From: JBKHBQ01 sp046542305
GTDB taxonomy: Bacteria > Bacteroidota > Bacteroidia > Bacteroidales > 4484-276
DNA: 27,156 nucleotides
Direction: 5' to 3'
NCBI GenBank assembly: GCA_046542305.1
Contig: JBKHBQ010000014.1
Location: 1 to 27,156, forward strand
In this document: piece by piece, positions 1-6,614 of the stretch
Numbering within the stretch: position 1 is the stretch's first letter
Layout of the letters: the number at the start of each line of letters is the position of its first letter
Notes under the pieces: model-generated
Databases searched by the model: none
Told to the model about the DNA's origin: nothing
Seen by the model: the letters and a program-made list of their open reading frames with translations, nothing else
Program-made: the position numbers and the translations under genes

Positions 1-1
1 C

Positions 2-370
2 GGAAATGCCGCCTTCAAAGAAATGGCTAAAAATCAATACATCCTTTATCCGGTTCATCCGGAGATGGAAGCTATCGAAGGGGTAAAGTGCTATAAAAAG
101 ATAGCTGACCTGCCGGATGAAGTTCAGGCGCTGCTGGTGAGCACCAGCGCCAGGCACAGCCTTCAACTGGTAAAAGAAGCGCATGAAAAGGGAATCGCAC
201 ATGTTTGGCTTCAGCAGGGGTCGCAAAATGACGAGGCCATCGATTTTGCCATCGAAAACAATATAAACCTGATCCAGCGGCAGTGCATCCTCATGTTTGC
301 GAACCCCGTAGAAGGAATTCATAAGTTTCACAGGGGTATCAACAAATTTTTCGGCGTTTACCCCAGGTAA
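2..370 (+). CDS. CoA-binding (YccU-like) protein, 5'-truncated by window edge
   Basis: C-terminal part of a small CoA-binding domain protein (CoA_binding_2 / YccU type, Rossmann fold). The frame is open to the first bases of the window and reads GNAAFKEM before the internal Met at base 23. It matches the usual family layout (G-N-x-A-x-K-E-L, then Y-x-x-Y-P-V-H-P), so the true start lies upstream and Met23 is only an internal Met. Family-typical segments are YPVHPE, VWLQQGSQNDEA and the final RQCILMFANP. The family is thought to bind CoA or a similar nucleotide, but its physiological role is not established. The downstream gene starts 12 bases after the stop, so the two may be co-transcribed. 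Confidence 0.85.
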   Translation, partial: GNAAFKEMAKNQYILYPVHPEMEAIEGVKCYKKIADLPDEVQALLVSTSARHSLQLVKEAHEKGIAHVWLQQGSQNDEAIDFAIENNINLIQRQCILMFANPVEGIHKFHRGINKFFGVYPR

Positions 371-382
371 GTTCTTCGGAGT

Positions 383-1387
383 ATGAGCCTGTCTATTGAG
401 GTAAACGAAAGCAAATGCCGTGAAATAGCCGGCGCCATCTCGCCTTTGAAACTGCGGAATGAATTTTACCAACGGGAATACCTCACACTGAAGGCTGCCG
501 ATGAATTGAGGTTCAGCATGCATTTCTTTGCTGTGGCCATCTGCCACCATACCTACAATTTGTATCACAGGGAGCTCCAACTGTACGGTTGGGATTTTAT
601 AGAGCATGTGTTTGTAAACCTCGCCAAGGCGGATCACCGGTTGCTGCAGATTGATTTTCTTGCGAAAACCGGCAACGGGGAAATTGCTGCCCTGCTTTGC
701 CGGGAATTTTCCACGGGCCGGGATATGCAAAGTTGTACGCTGGACCGGCTGGATGAACGTGCGGAACTGATGAAAGATGCCGCCGTAAAAATCCATGAGC
801 GATTTTCAGGCAGTGTTCAGAAAATCATCCAGTGCGCAAATCATATGCTGATCGATCGTGGCAACGGTTTGTACGAAACGCTCCCGCAATTTGAAGCCTA
901 TGCTGATCCGCAACAAAAAAAGTCGACCTTTCTCATTAAATTACTTATCGAAGCGGGACTGTTAAGAATCGATGATCCGCAGCATTTCATTCCGATCATG
1001 GATTATCACATGCAGCGGGTGCTTTTACGTACGGGATGTGTAGAAATCACAGATGAAGCATTAAGAGAAAGGCTCACTAACCGGGAGCCGTTGCAAAGCG
1101 ACGAACCTGTAAGATCTGCCTGCATTGAAGCCTTCAGGATTATCGCCGCGCGGTCGGAGCATCCGGTGATCAAACTTAATGATTTCTTCTGGTCGCTTGG
1201 CCGGAGCTGCTGCAACGAAGACCTGTTATGCCAGACCGGCCATTGCGGGAAAAGCCCCTGTACTTTCGAACAGATCATAGAATTGAAAAGCCACCACAAG
1301 TGTATATTCGAAGTTGTTTGCAAAGGAAGTTTCCGTGAATCTTACCGTGCGCTCTGGCAGCCTGTGGTGCGCACGCACTACTACTGA
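383..1387 (+). CDS. Uncharacterised HhH-GPD-like protein with C-terminal cysteine cluster
   Basis: 334 aa, not assigned to a named family with certainty. Two features resemble the HhH-GPD DNA glycosylase superfamily. Around residues 203-217 the segment IPIMDYHMQRVLLRTG resembles the loop holding the catalytic Asp (V-D-x-H-V-x-R-x-x-x-R-x-G), which would make Asp207 the candidate. Near the end, C276-x6-C283-x4-C288-x4-C293 follows an SLG motif, much like the [4Fe-4S] loop of EndoIII/MutY (C-x6-C-x2-C-x5-C) but with different spacing. Two more cysteines follow (C307, C313). The helical N-terminal half has no match I recognise. Queuosine-nucleotide hydrolases of the DUF2419/Qng1 type share this fold, so a nucleoside hydrolase is an alternative to DNA repair. 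No signal peptide, so cytoplasmic. The gene follows the CoA-binding gene by 12 bases. Confidence 0.6.
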   Translation: MSLSIEVNESKCREIAGAISPLKLRNEFYQREYLTLKAADELRFSMHFFAVAICHHTYNLYHRELQLYGWDFIEHVFVNLAKADHRLLQIDFLAKTGNGEIAALLCREFSTGRDMQSCTLDRLDERAELMKDAAVKIHERFSGSVQKIIQCANHMLIDRGNGLYETLPQFEAYADPQQKKSTFLIKLLIEAGLLRIDDPQHFIPIMDYHMQRVLLRTGCVEITDEALRERLTNREPLQSDEPVRSACIEAFRIIAARSEHPVIKLNDFFWSLGRSCCNEDLLCQTGHCGKSPCTFEQIIELKSHHKCIFEVVCKGSFRESYRALWQPVVRTHYY

Positions 1388-1402
1388 TCCGCTGATCAGT
1401 AG
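1381..1402. terminator. Perfect palindromic hairpin shared by two convergent stop codons
   Basis: A 9-bp perfect inverted repeat (CTACTGATC / GATCAGTAG) with a 4-base loop CGCT. The left arm contains the TGA stop of the plus-strand gene (1385-1387). The right arm contains the minus-strand lruC stop (TCA at 1396-1398). There is no T-run on either side, so it is not a classic intrinsic terminator. It may act as a bidirectional transcript-end or RNA 3'-end stabilising hairpin; that role is inferred. Confidence 0.5.
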
Positions 1403-2700
1403 ATCTGGGTAAAATCCCGGTATCCCGGAATATTTTTGTACCAGTTTTTATAAACCACGCCGCCGCTTTGTGCCCATTGGGCAAATTTTAAATGCGCAGC
1501 GGGAATTTGTGCTTTTTCGATGGGGTAGTCAAAAACCTGAGGGATCAGGATTGCCCAGGGCAGGTGGTTTACCGAGGTGTAATATCTTCCTGCAGCCGGG
1601 TTGGTCGCATCGTTAATGGTGCTGAACATCGCCTCTTTGGCCAGGTCGGTATGGACATATCCCGGCAGATGGATTTCGCGTCTGCGGTTGCCATCTACAA
1701 AAATGAAGGGATTGAAGGCTTCGTCCTGCATGGTGAATTCGCTGTAATACATCGGTTGCCCGTTTCCGGAAATCCCCTCATCCATAAAACTGATTTTTAT
1801 CAACAACTCGCGCGGTTGCACAAAAGAAGCCTTTTTCATGGTATTCACCCCTGTTCCGTTTCCCGGATGGGGCAAGAGCAGAAACGGGTTATCGAAAGCA
1901 ATGATTGTGGCCGTAGACTGTCCGGCTTCCGTGCCGTTGCTGTTCAATGATATCACATCTTTAGTCAGTAGCATGCCCGAAACTTCCATAATTGCTTGTG
2001 GCGGTATGCTTTTAAGCTGGAAACCAAAGCCATTTACAAACTTTGCCCCAATGGCCTTAACCACCAGCCGCACATACATTTCCACCATCTGATCGTTGGC
2101 ATTGGTAACAATCTTCAAAGAAGCATCCAGTACCAGATCGTTAAAATCGAAATCGCCGAGTGAAGGCCAGTTATCTTCAAATGATAAGGAAACCGGCGCA
2201 TCGCCGAAATAATTCATGTTGTACGCCCTGTGAATATCGTACGGATATTCGTCATCCACGTCGTAAACTCCGTCCTGGTCCGAATCGGTATATTCTGCTA
2301 AAAATGAAGCACTCTTCAGGCCGGATGACGTAAAAGTATAGGCAGCCACATCGTTTTGTATGGCCAGTTCGGTATGCAGATTGCCATAGCTCAGAAAAAG
2401 ACTTTCAATATCCGAAGGTACTTCAAGGCGAATATGGAGATCATCCCGCACGGAATGTTTTTTCTTGTAATAAACTCCTCCATTCACAGATTTGATGGTG
2501 AGGGTGTGTGTCCGGGTCGAAGAATCTTCGATGCCGTTAATCCAAACATCCACGGGCCGGATGGTCTTCCAATCGAAATCCGGAGGAATATCCAGTTCGA
2601 ACATCGATGGCGTACCTGTATCCGGGTGCGTAACTTCTTTATGGCAACCGGAAAGAAAAACTACAGCTAATATGAATATGATTACAATGTGTTTCTTCAT
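1396..2700 (-). CDS. LruC domain-containing (DUF4842) lipoprotein
   Basis: 434 aa exported lipoprotein. The signal is MKKHIVIIFILAVVFLSGC with lipobox LSG-Cys19. Residues 139-153 (DSDQDGVYDVDDEYP) are a calcium-binding, thrombospondin-type-3-like acidic repeat. They are followed by the LruC/DUF4842 hallmark EDNWPSLGDFDFNDLVLD (about 175-192) and the long beta-rich domain to the C-terminus (GNRRREIHLPGY, AGRYYTSVNHLPWAI, KFAQWAQSGG). LruC proteins are surface lipoproteins of Bacteroidota and Leptospira with no defined biochemical activity. The gene converges on the preceding plus-strand gene, with only 8 bases between coding ends. A damaged second copy of the C-terminal domain lies upstream at 2960-3246. 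No TAnnTTTG promoter match was found just upstream of the start. Confidence 0.9.
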   Translation of the reverse strand: MKKHIVIIFILAVVFLSGCHKEVTHPDTGTPSMFELDIPPDFDWKTIRPVDVWINGIEDSSTRTHTLTIKSVNGGVYYKKKHSVRDDLHIRLEVPSDIESLFLSYGNLHTELAIQNDVAAYTFTSSGLKSASFLAEYTDSDQDGVYDVDDEYPYDIHRAYNMNYFGDAPVSLSFEDNWPSLGDFDFNDLVLDASLKIVTNANDQMVEMYVRLVVKAIGAKFVNGFGFQLKSIPPQAIMEVSGMLLTKDVISLNSNGTEAGQSTATIIAFDNPFLLLPHPGNGTGVNTMKKASFVQPRELLIKISFMDEGISGNGQPMYYSEFTMQDEAFNPFIFVDGNRRREIHLPGYVHTDLAKEAMFSTINDATNPAAGRYYTSVNHLPWAILIPQVFDYPIEKAQIPAAHLKFAQWAQSGGVVYKNWYKNIPGYRDFTQIY

Positions 2701-2904
2701 AATTAATCAGGCTATGCATCATTGTACACGGGCCTGCGCATTTCATAAGCAAAAAATGCACCATCGCCATATCGGCACAATAATCCATTGATGTCGATAG
2801 GCTTGGGGCGTGGCTTTTTTATGGATAAATTCCCTTAATGGGGATTGTATTCCAGATGATAGAAAATTCTCAATTCTTTAGCAAACCAAATATCATACCT
2901 GCAA

Positions 2905-2936
2905 ATAAGAAAAGCCTTCCGTTTTTAGTGGAAGGC
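2905..2936 (-). terminator. Intrinsic terminator downstream of the LruC remnant
   Basis: The stem GCCTTCC (2914-2920) pairs with GGAAGGC (2930-2936) around a 9-base loop. Read on the minus strand it is followed by TTTTCTTATT. It lies 24 bases beyond the remnant's stop codon, where the terminator of the once-functional second LruC gene should be. Confidence 0.6.
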
Positions 2937-2959
2937 CTTTCAAGAAATTCTATTTCGAA

Positions 2960-3246
2960 TTAATAGCTTTTGCTTTCATCGCGGTAGCCAATGTTGTTCT
3001 GGAACCAATCCTGATAGCTCGAGCCATTGCTTTCGGCCCATTCCGAAAACTTCAAATGCGCTTCATTGATGTCGGTTTTTCCACCGGATAATTGAATGGC
3101 TGAGGAATGAGCATCCCCCACGGGAAATTATTTACCGACTTGTAATATCGTCCTGCGCCGGGATTTGAGTAATCCTGCAGGGTACCAAAATAAAGCAAGC
3201 GTGGGCCATTTCTCCTGCAGTTGCATTAATCCAGAAATGGGAATTT
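2960..3246 (-). pseudogene. Frameshifted C-terminal remnant of a second LruC-domain gene
   Basis: The minus-strand translation reproduces the last ~85 residues of the neighbouring LruC protein, but in broken frames. From the stop at 2960-2962 backwards it reads DINEAHLKFSEWAESNGSSY and then QDWFQNNIGYRDESKSY-stop, matching AAHLKFAQWAQ...NIPGYRDFTQIY of the intact copy. A shift at 3074-3075 (two bases where a codon is expected) leads to GTLQDYSNPGAGRYYKSVNN and FPWGMLIPQPFNYPVEK. A second shift at 3199-3200 leads to ATAGEMAHA, and a possible third near 3225 leads to a weak IPISGL match. No N-terminal half, signal peptide or DUF4842 hallmark is left. This is a decayed paralogue rather than a sequencing slip in one gene, since most of the coding region is missing. 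Confidence 0.85.
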
Positions 3247-3264
3247 AAGTTCAATCATTTGGAT

Positions 3265-3295
3265 ATTGCAGCATTTAACGGAATGACTACTTTTG
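3265..3295 (+). promoter_or_regulatory. Bacteroidota-type promoter for the 5'-nucleotidase-family gene
   Basis: Exact -7 element TACTTTTG at 3288-3295, with ATTG (3 of 4 to TTTG) at 3265-3268, separated by the preferred 19 bases. It predicts a transcript start near 3302 and a leader of about 50 bases before the ATG at 3352. It sits just past the last recognisable base of the LruC remnant. Confidence 0.55.
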
Positions 3296-3351
3296 CGCTT
3301 TCTTGAACAATGGCTTCCTGAGGGGGTTTTTGTATAAAACTAATTGAGCAG

Positions 3352-5139
3352 ATGAAATTTATGGATAACACAAATTCCGCTTTAGCTGGAAAAATCCGGC
3401 TGTTACTCATGGCTGTGGTTTCGGGTTTTATTTTCGCATGTCAACCGGTTGAGCGACCTGAACAGCTCACCATTAAAATTATCGAGACCAGTGATGTACA
3501 CGGTGCCTTTTTTCCATACGATTTGATTGAGGACCAGCCTACCGGCCATTCCCTGGCACACGTGAGCAGTTATGTTAATCAGGAACGGCAAAATCCGGAT
3601 CAGGTGACGATTTTGCTTGATAACGGAGATATTTTGCAGGGAGATCCGGCGGTTTATTATTCCAATTTCGAGAAAACAAGCGGAACGCATATCGCTGCAG
3701 AGATGATGAATTTTATGGAGTACGATGGGGCAACTGTAGGTAATCACGACATTGAAGCAGGGCATCAGGTTTATGATAAACTGGCCGGAGAGTTCGATTT
3801 TCCATGGCTTGCAGCCAATGCGGTCAGGACGTCCTCGGGGCAGCCTTATTTCCAGCCCTATACCATCATCGATGTAAAAGGGGTGAAAATTGCGGTGCTG
3901 GGCCTCATCACGCCGGCTATTCCCAAATGGCTTCCGCCACAGATTTGGGAAGGCATGGAGTTTATGGATATGATCGAATCAGCAGAGTACTGGGTGGATT
4001 ACCTGAAGCGCAATGAAAAACCCGACCTGCTGATCGGGCTTTTCCACGCAGGCATCGATCATTCCTATGGCGGCCAGACTGCTGAAACTCCTTTAAACGA
4101 AAATGCATCGAAACTGGTTGCAGAGCAGGTTCCGGGGTTCGATGTGGTATTTGTGGGTCATGATCACCAGGGTTGGAACGAAAAGATCACCAACTGGGCC
4201 GGGCAGCCGGTTCAAATTCTCGGACCTACCAGCCGGGCACGTGATGTAGCAGTGGCTGAGATAACCCTGGAACTGAATATAACCACCAACCATTACCAGA
4301 AGCAAATCCGGGGGAGCATTGTAAACATGGAAACTTTTGCGCCCGATGAAGCTTTCATGGAAAAATTCGGGTCGTATTTTGAAGAGGTGGAAGATTACGT
4401 TTCCAAACCCATTTCCGTGCTCGAAACCGATATTTACACCAGGAATGCGCTTTTCGGCGATGCTGCGTTTACCGACCTGATCCACCAGGCGCAACTCGAA
4501 ATCTCGGATGCGCAAATTTCGTTTGCTGCGCCGTTGTCGTTTGATAAAGTCATCGAAGCAGGACCCATTGAGGTGCGCGACATGTTTAAACTTTACCGCT
4601 ACGAAAATCTCCTTTACACCATGAAACTCGGAGGGCAGGAAATTCACGATTTCCTCGAATATTCCGCCGCACTCTGGTTCAATACCATGAATGAGTCGGG
4701 CGATCACCTGCTGAAATTCGAAGAAAATGCTGCGGCAACCGGCCCCAGGCTCGAAAACCCTTATTATAATTTCGATTCGGCAGAAGGGATTATTTACACG
4801 GTGGATGTAAGCCGTCCTGCAGGAGAACGCGTGGAGATCGTCTCGATGCCCGATGGCAGCCCTTTCGATGTAAATGCCACCTATAAGGTTGCGGTAAACT
4901 CCTACCGCGGAAACGGCGGCGGAGGACACCTGACAGCGGGAGCGAAAATCAGGAGCGAATTGCTGAGTGAACGCATCATCGAATCCACGGAAAAAGATCT
5001 CAGGTTCTACCTTATGAAGTGGATCGCTGAAAAAGGAAATCTGAACCCACAGGTAAATTTTAATTGGCAGATACTTCCTGAAAACTGGTATCCCGACGCC
5101 CGGAAACGCGACCGGGAATTGCTGTTCGGAGCACCGTAA
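3352..5139 (+). CDS. Bifunctional metallophosphatase / 5'-nucleotidase family lipoprotein
   Basis: 595 aa, surface- or periplasm-anchored hydrolase of the UshA / CpdB family, which releases phosphate from nucleotides, cyclic nucleotides or related esters. The N-terminal hydrophobic stretch ends in IFA-Cys30, a lipobox. The calcineurin-like metal site is visible in order: SDVHG (47-51), DNGDILQGDP (90-99), GNHDIE (130-135), a Gly-Leu-Phe-His region near 228, and GHDHQGW near 265. The C-terminal substrate-binding 5'-nucleotidase domain follows (about 350-560), with the typical FAAPLSFDK, RDMFKLYRYENLLYTMKLGG and the late NSYRGNGGGGHL segment. The length is usual for the family. ATG at 3352 was chosen because a second ATG at 3361 would shorten the positively charged n-region only slightly; either is possible. 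The exact substrate cannot be told from sequence. Confidence 0.9.
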   Translation: MKFMDNTNSALAGKIRLLLMAVVSGFIFACQPVERPEQLTIKIIETSDVHGAFFPYDLIEDQPTGHSLAHVSSYVNQERQNPDQVTILLDNGDILQGDPAVYYSNFEKTSGTHIAAEMMNFMEYDGATVGNHDIEAGHQVYDKLAGEFDFPWLAANAVRTSSGQPYFQPYTIIDVKGVKIAVLGLITPAIPKWLPPQIWEGMEFMDMIESAEYWVDYLKRNEKPDLLIGLFHAGIDHSYGGQTAETPLNENASKLVAEQVPGFDVVFVGHDHQGWNEKITNWAGQPVQILGPTSRARDVAVAEITLELNITTNHYQKQIRGSIVNMETFAPDEAFMEKFGSYFEEVEDYVSKPISVLETDIYTRNALFGDAAFTDLIHQAQLEISDAQISFAAPLSFDKVIEAGPIEVRDMFKLYRYENLLYTMKLGGQEIHDFLEYSAALWFNTMNESGDHLLKFEENAAATGPRLENPYYNFDSAEGIIYTVDVSRPAGERVEIVSMPDGSPFDVNATYKVAVNSYRGNGGGGHLTAGAKIRSELLSERIIESTEKDLRFYLMKWIAEKGNLNPQVNFNWQILPENWYPDARKRDRELLFGAP

Positions 5140-5227
5140 AACGGTTCGTAATTAGCAGGTCAGAATTGCTGAAACCCTTGTCAGTATTACATTTTCTTAC
5201 AGAAGATTTTACGCGGGGTTGAATGAT

Positions 5228-5235
5228 TATTTTTG
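5228..5235 (+). promoter_or_regulatory. -7 promoter element upstream of the OsmC gene
   Basis: TATTTTTG matches TAnnTTTG exactly and lies 25 bases before the ATG. A T-rich TTTT at 5207-5210 is the nearest -33 candidate, at shorter than usual spacing (17 bases). Confidence 0.5.
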
Positions 5236-5260
5236 CACTTTATAAAAAAAACAACCCGAT

Positions 5261-5659
5261 ATGGAAATGAAAATCTTCTTCGAAGGTAAAAAGAAAGTCA
5301 ATGCCGAATTCAACGGGCAGATGATCACCACCGACCAGCCCTTGCAGGCAGGTGGCGACGGATCGGCTCCGGCACCGTTTACGCTTTTTCTGGCTTCCAT
5401 CGGAACCTGCGCCGGAATTTATGTGAAGTCGTTCTGTGATCAGCGCAATATCCCCACCGATGACATCATCATTACCCAAAAAATGAATTATAATTACAAA
5501 ACAAGGCTCATCGACAAAATTGAGCTTAAAGTGAACCTTCCGAAGAGTTTTCCGGAGAAATACAAATCGGCCGTGATCAACGCGGCAAATTTGTGTGCAG
5601 TGAAAGAGCATTTAAACAACCCACCGAATATAGAAGTAAGCGCACATACTGCTGATTGA
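5261..5659 (+). CDS. OsmC family protein
   Basis: 132 aa cytoplasmic protein of the OsmC/Ohr superfamily, whose characterised members reduce organic or hydroperoxides with a reactive cysteine pair. The two conserved cysteines are C50 (FLASIGTC-AGIYV) and C112 (NAANLC-AVKEHL). An extra C59 lies in the same helix as C50. Length is typical. The sequence is closer to the YhfA/SACOL1771-like OsmC subfamily than to Ohr, so peroxide reduction is plausible but not certain for this branch. It is a single-gene unit with its own promoter element and a strong terminator. Confidence 0.88.
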   Translation: MEMKIFFEGKKKVNAEFNGQMITTDQPLQAGGDGSAPAPFTLFLASIGTCAGIYVKSFCDQRNIPTDDIIITQKMNYNYKTRLIDKIELKVNLPKSFPEKYKSAVINAANLCAVKEHLNNPPNIEVSAHTAD

Positions 5660-5667
5660 TTTGATAG

Positions 5668-5692
5668 CCCGGCCTTCGCGCCGGGTTTTTTT
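5668..5692 (+). terminator. Intrinsic terminator after the OsmC gene
   Basis: The stem CCCGGC (5668-5673) pairs with GCCGGG (5680-5685), followed directly by seven T residues. It starts 8 bases after the stop codon. Confidence 0.9.
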
Positions 5693-5731
5693 ATGCCCCC
5701 GAAAATCCCGACCCATCTCACCACGATTGAT

Positions 5732-5739
5732 TACTTTCG
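5732..5739 (+). promoter_or_regulatory. Possible -7 element for rlmB
   Basis: TACTTTCG matches TAnnTTTG with one mismatch and lies 11 bases before the rlmB ATG at 5751. It follows the preceding terminator, so a promoter is expected here. It would give an almost leaderless mRNA. Confidence 0.35.
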
Positions 5740-5750
5740 CAAAAAAAAAT

Positions 5751-6518
5751 ATGCAACAAAAAAGCGATAACCTGATCTACGGCATCCGTCCGGTAATAGA
5801 ATCCATGAAGGCCGGCAAGGATTTCGACAAGGTATTTATTCAAAAAGGTTTAAAGGGTGAACATTTTGTGGAGCTTTATGCGCTGATGAAGGACCTGGAG
5901 ATTCCCTATCAGCATGTTCCTGTTGAAAAACTCAACCGGCTTACCCGGAAAAACCATCAGGGGATTGCGGCTTTCGTTTCCGCCGTTACTTATCATCCTG
6001 TCGAAGAAATTGTGCAGCGCGCTTTCGAGCTGGGCGAAACGCCGTTGATCCTGATCCTCGACCGCATTACCGATGTGCGGAATTTCGGCGCCATAGCACG
6101 TACAGCAGAATGTGCCGGCGTGCATGGTATATTGATTTCAGCGCAAGGTTCGGCACAGATCAACGCCGATGCCATGAAAACCTCGGCCGGCGCGCTGAAC
6201 AATATCCCTGTATCGCGCAGCAAAAACCTCAGTCAGGCCATCGATATGCTAAAAGACAGCGGGCTGCAGATGGTGGCCGCCACCGAAAAATCCGGCACGC
6301 TCCTCTATGAGGTTCCCATGGATGTACCCACAGCCATTATCATGGGTTCGGAGGAGGATGGCGTATCGCCGGCCTACCTTAAAAAATGCGACCATGAACT
6401 GCGGATTCCTATCACCGGACAGACCGAATCGCTGAATGTGTCGGTGGCTGCGGCAATAGTGGTGTATGAAGCGTTACGTCAGCGGCAGGCAAAAAACCGT
6501 CAGGTTAATTTTTCTTAA
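5751..6518 (+). CDS. rlmB: 23S rRNA (guanosine-2'-O)-methyltransferase, TrmH family (RlmB)
   Basis: 255 aa SPOUT methyltransferase that uses SAM to 2'-O-methylate a guanosine in 23S rRNA (G2251 in E. coli). The N-terminal substrate-binding domain begins with LIYGIRPVIE, as usual. The catalytic domain shows the three TrmH motifs: LDRITDVRNFGAIARTAE (with the conserved N and R), IIMGSEEDGVSP, and LNVSVAAAIVVYEALRQR, the trefoil knot that binds SAM. The frame is open further upstream to 5661, but that stretch contains the OsmC terminator hairpin, so the ATG at 5751 is the start; it also gives the family's normal N-terminus. The basic tail RQAKNRQVNFS is unremarkable. Confidence 0.93.
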   Translation: MQQKSDNLIYGIRPVIESMKAGKDFDKVFIQKGLKGEHFVELYALMKDLEIPYQHVPVEKLNRLTRKNHQGIAAFVSAVTYHPVEEIVQRAFELGETPLILILDRITDVRNFGAIARTAECAGVHGILISAQGSAQINADAMKTSAGALNNIPVSRSKNLSQAIDMLKDSGLQMVAATEKSGTLLYEVPMDVPTAIIMGSEEDGVSPAYLKKCDHELRIPITGQTESLNVSVAAAIVVYEALRQRQAKNRQVNFS

Positions 6519-6565
6519 AAATATTCCCACCCTTTGCGGCGACACTTCCCTTGGGGAAATCTTAT

Positions 6566-6573
6566 TACTTTTG
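6566..6573 (+). promoter_or_regulatory. -7 promoter element for pepD
   Basis: TACTTTTG, an exact TAnnTTTG match, 41 bases before the pepD ATG at 6615. No well-spaced TTTG was found at -33. Confidence 0.5.
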
Positions 6574-6614
6574 TGGTTCTCGAAACAAATTATAAATTCA
6601 AAAATAATAATAGC

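Larger units (their letters stand above)
2701..3351. other. 651-base interval without an intact gene
   Basis: Between lruC and the 5'-nucleotidase-like gene. It holds, in order: about 200 bases upstream of lruC with no recognised element, a minus-strand hairpin with a T-rich tail, the LruC C-terminal remnant, and a good promoter for the downstream plus-strand gene. No open frame here codes for a protein I recognise as intact. Confidence 0.7.

Noticed and set aside
3305..3345. G-run plus T-run (GAGGGGGTTTTTGT) as an intrinsic terminator
   Set aside because: No complementary C-rich arm precedes it within a sensible loop distance.
4093..4929. 278-codon minus-strand frame inside the 5'-nucleotidase gene
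   Set aside because: The plus-strand frame carries all metallophosphatase motifs, so the minus frame is an antisense shadow with no family features.
5661..5750. Longer N-terminus for rlmB beginning at 5661
   Set aside because: This stretch contains the OsmC gene's terminator hairpin, and RlmB proteins normally begin at the MQQKSDNLIYG position.
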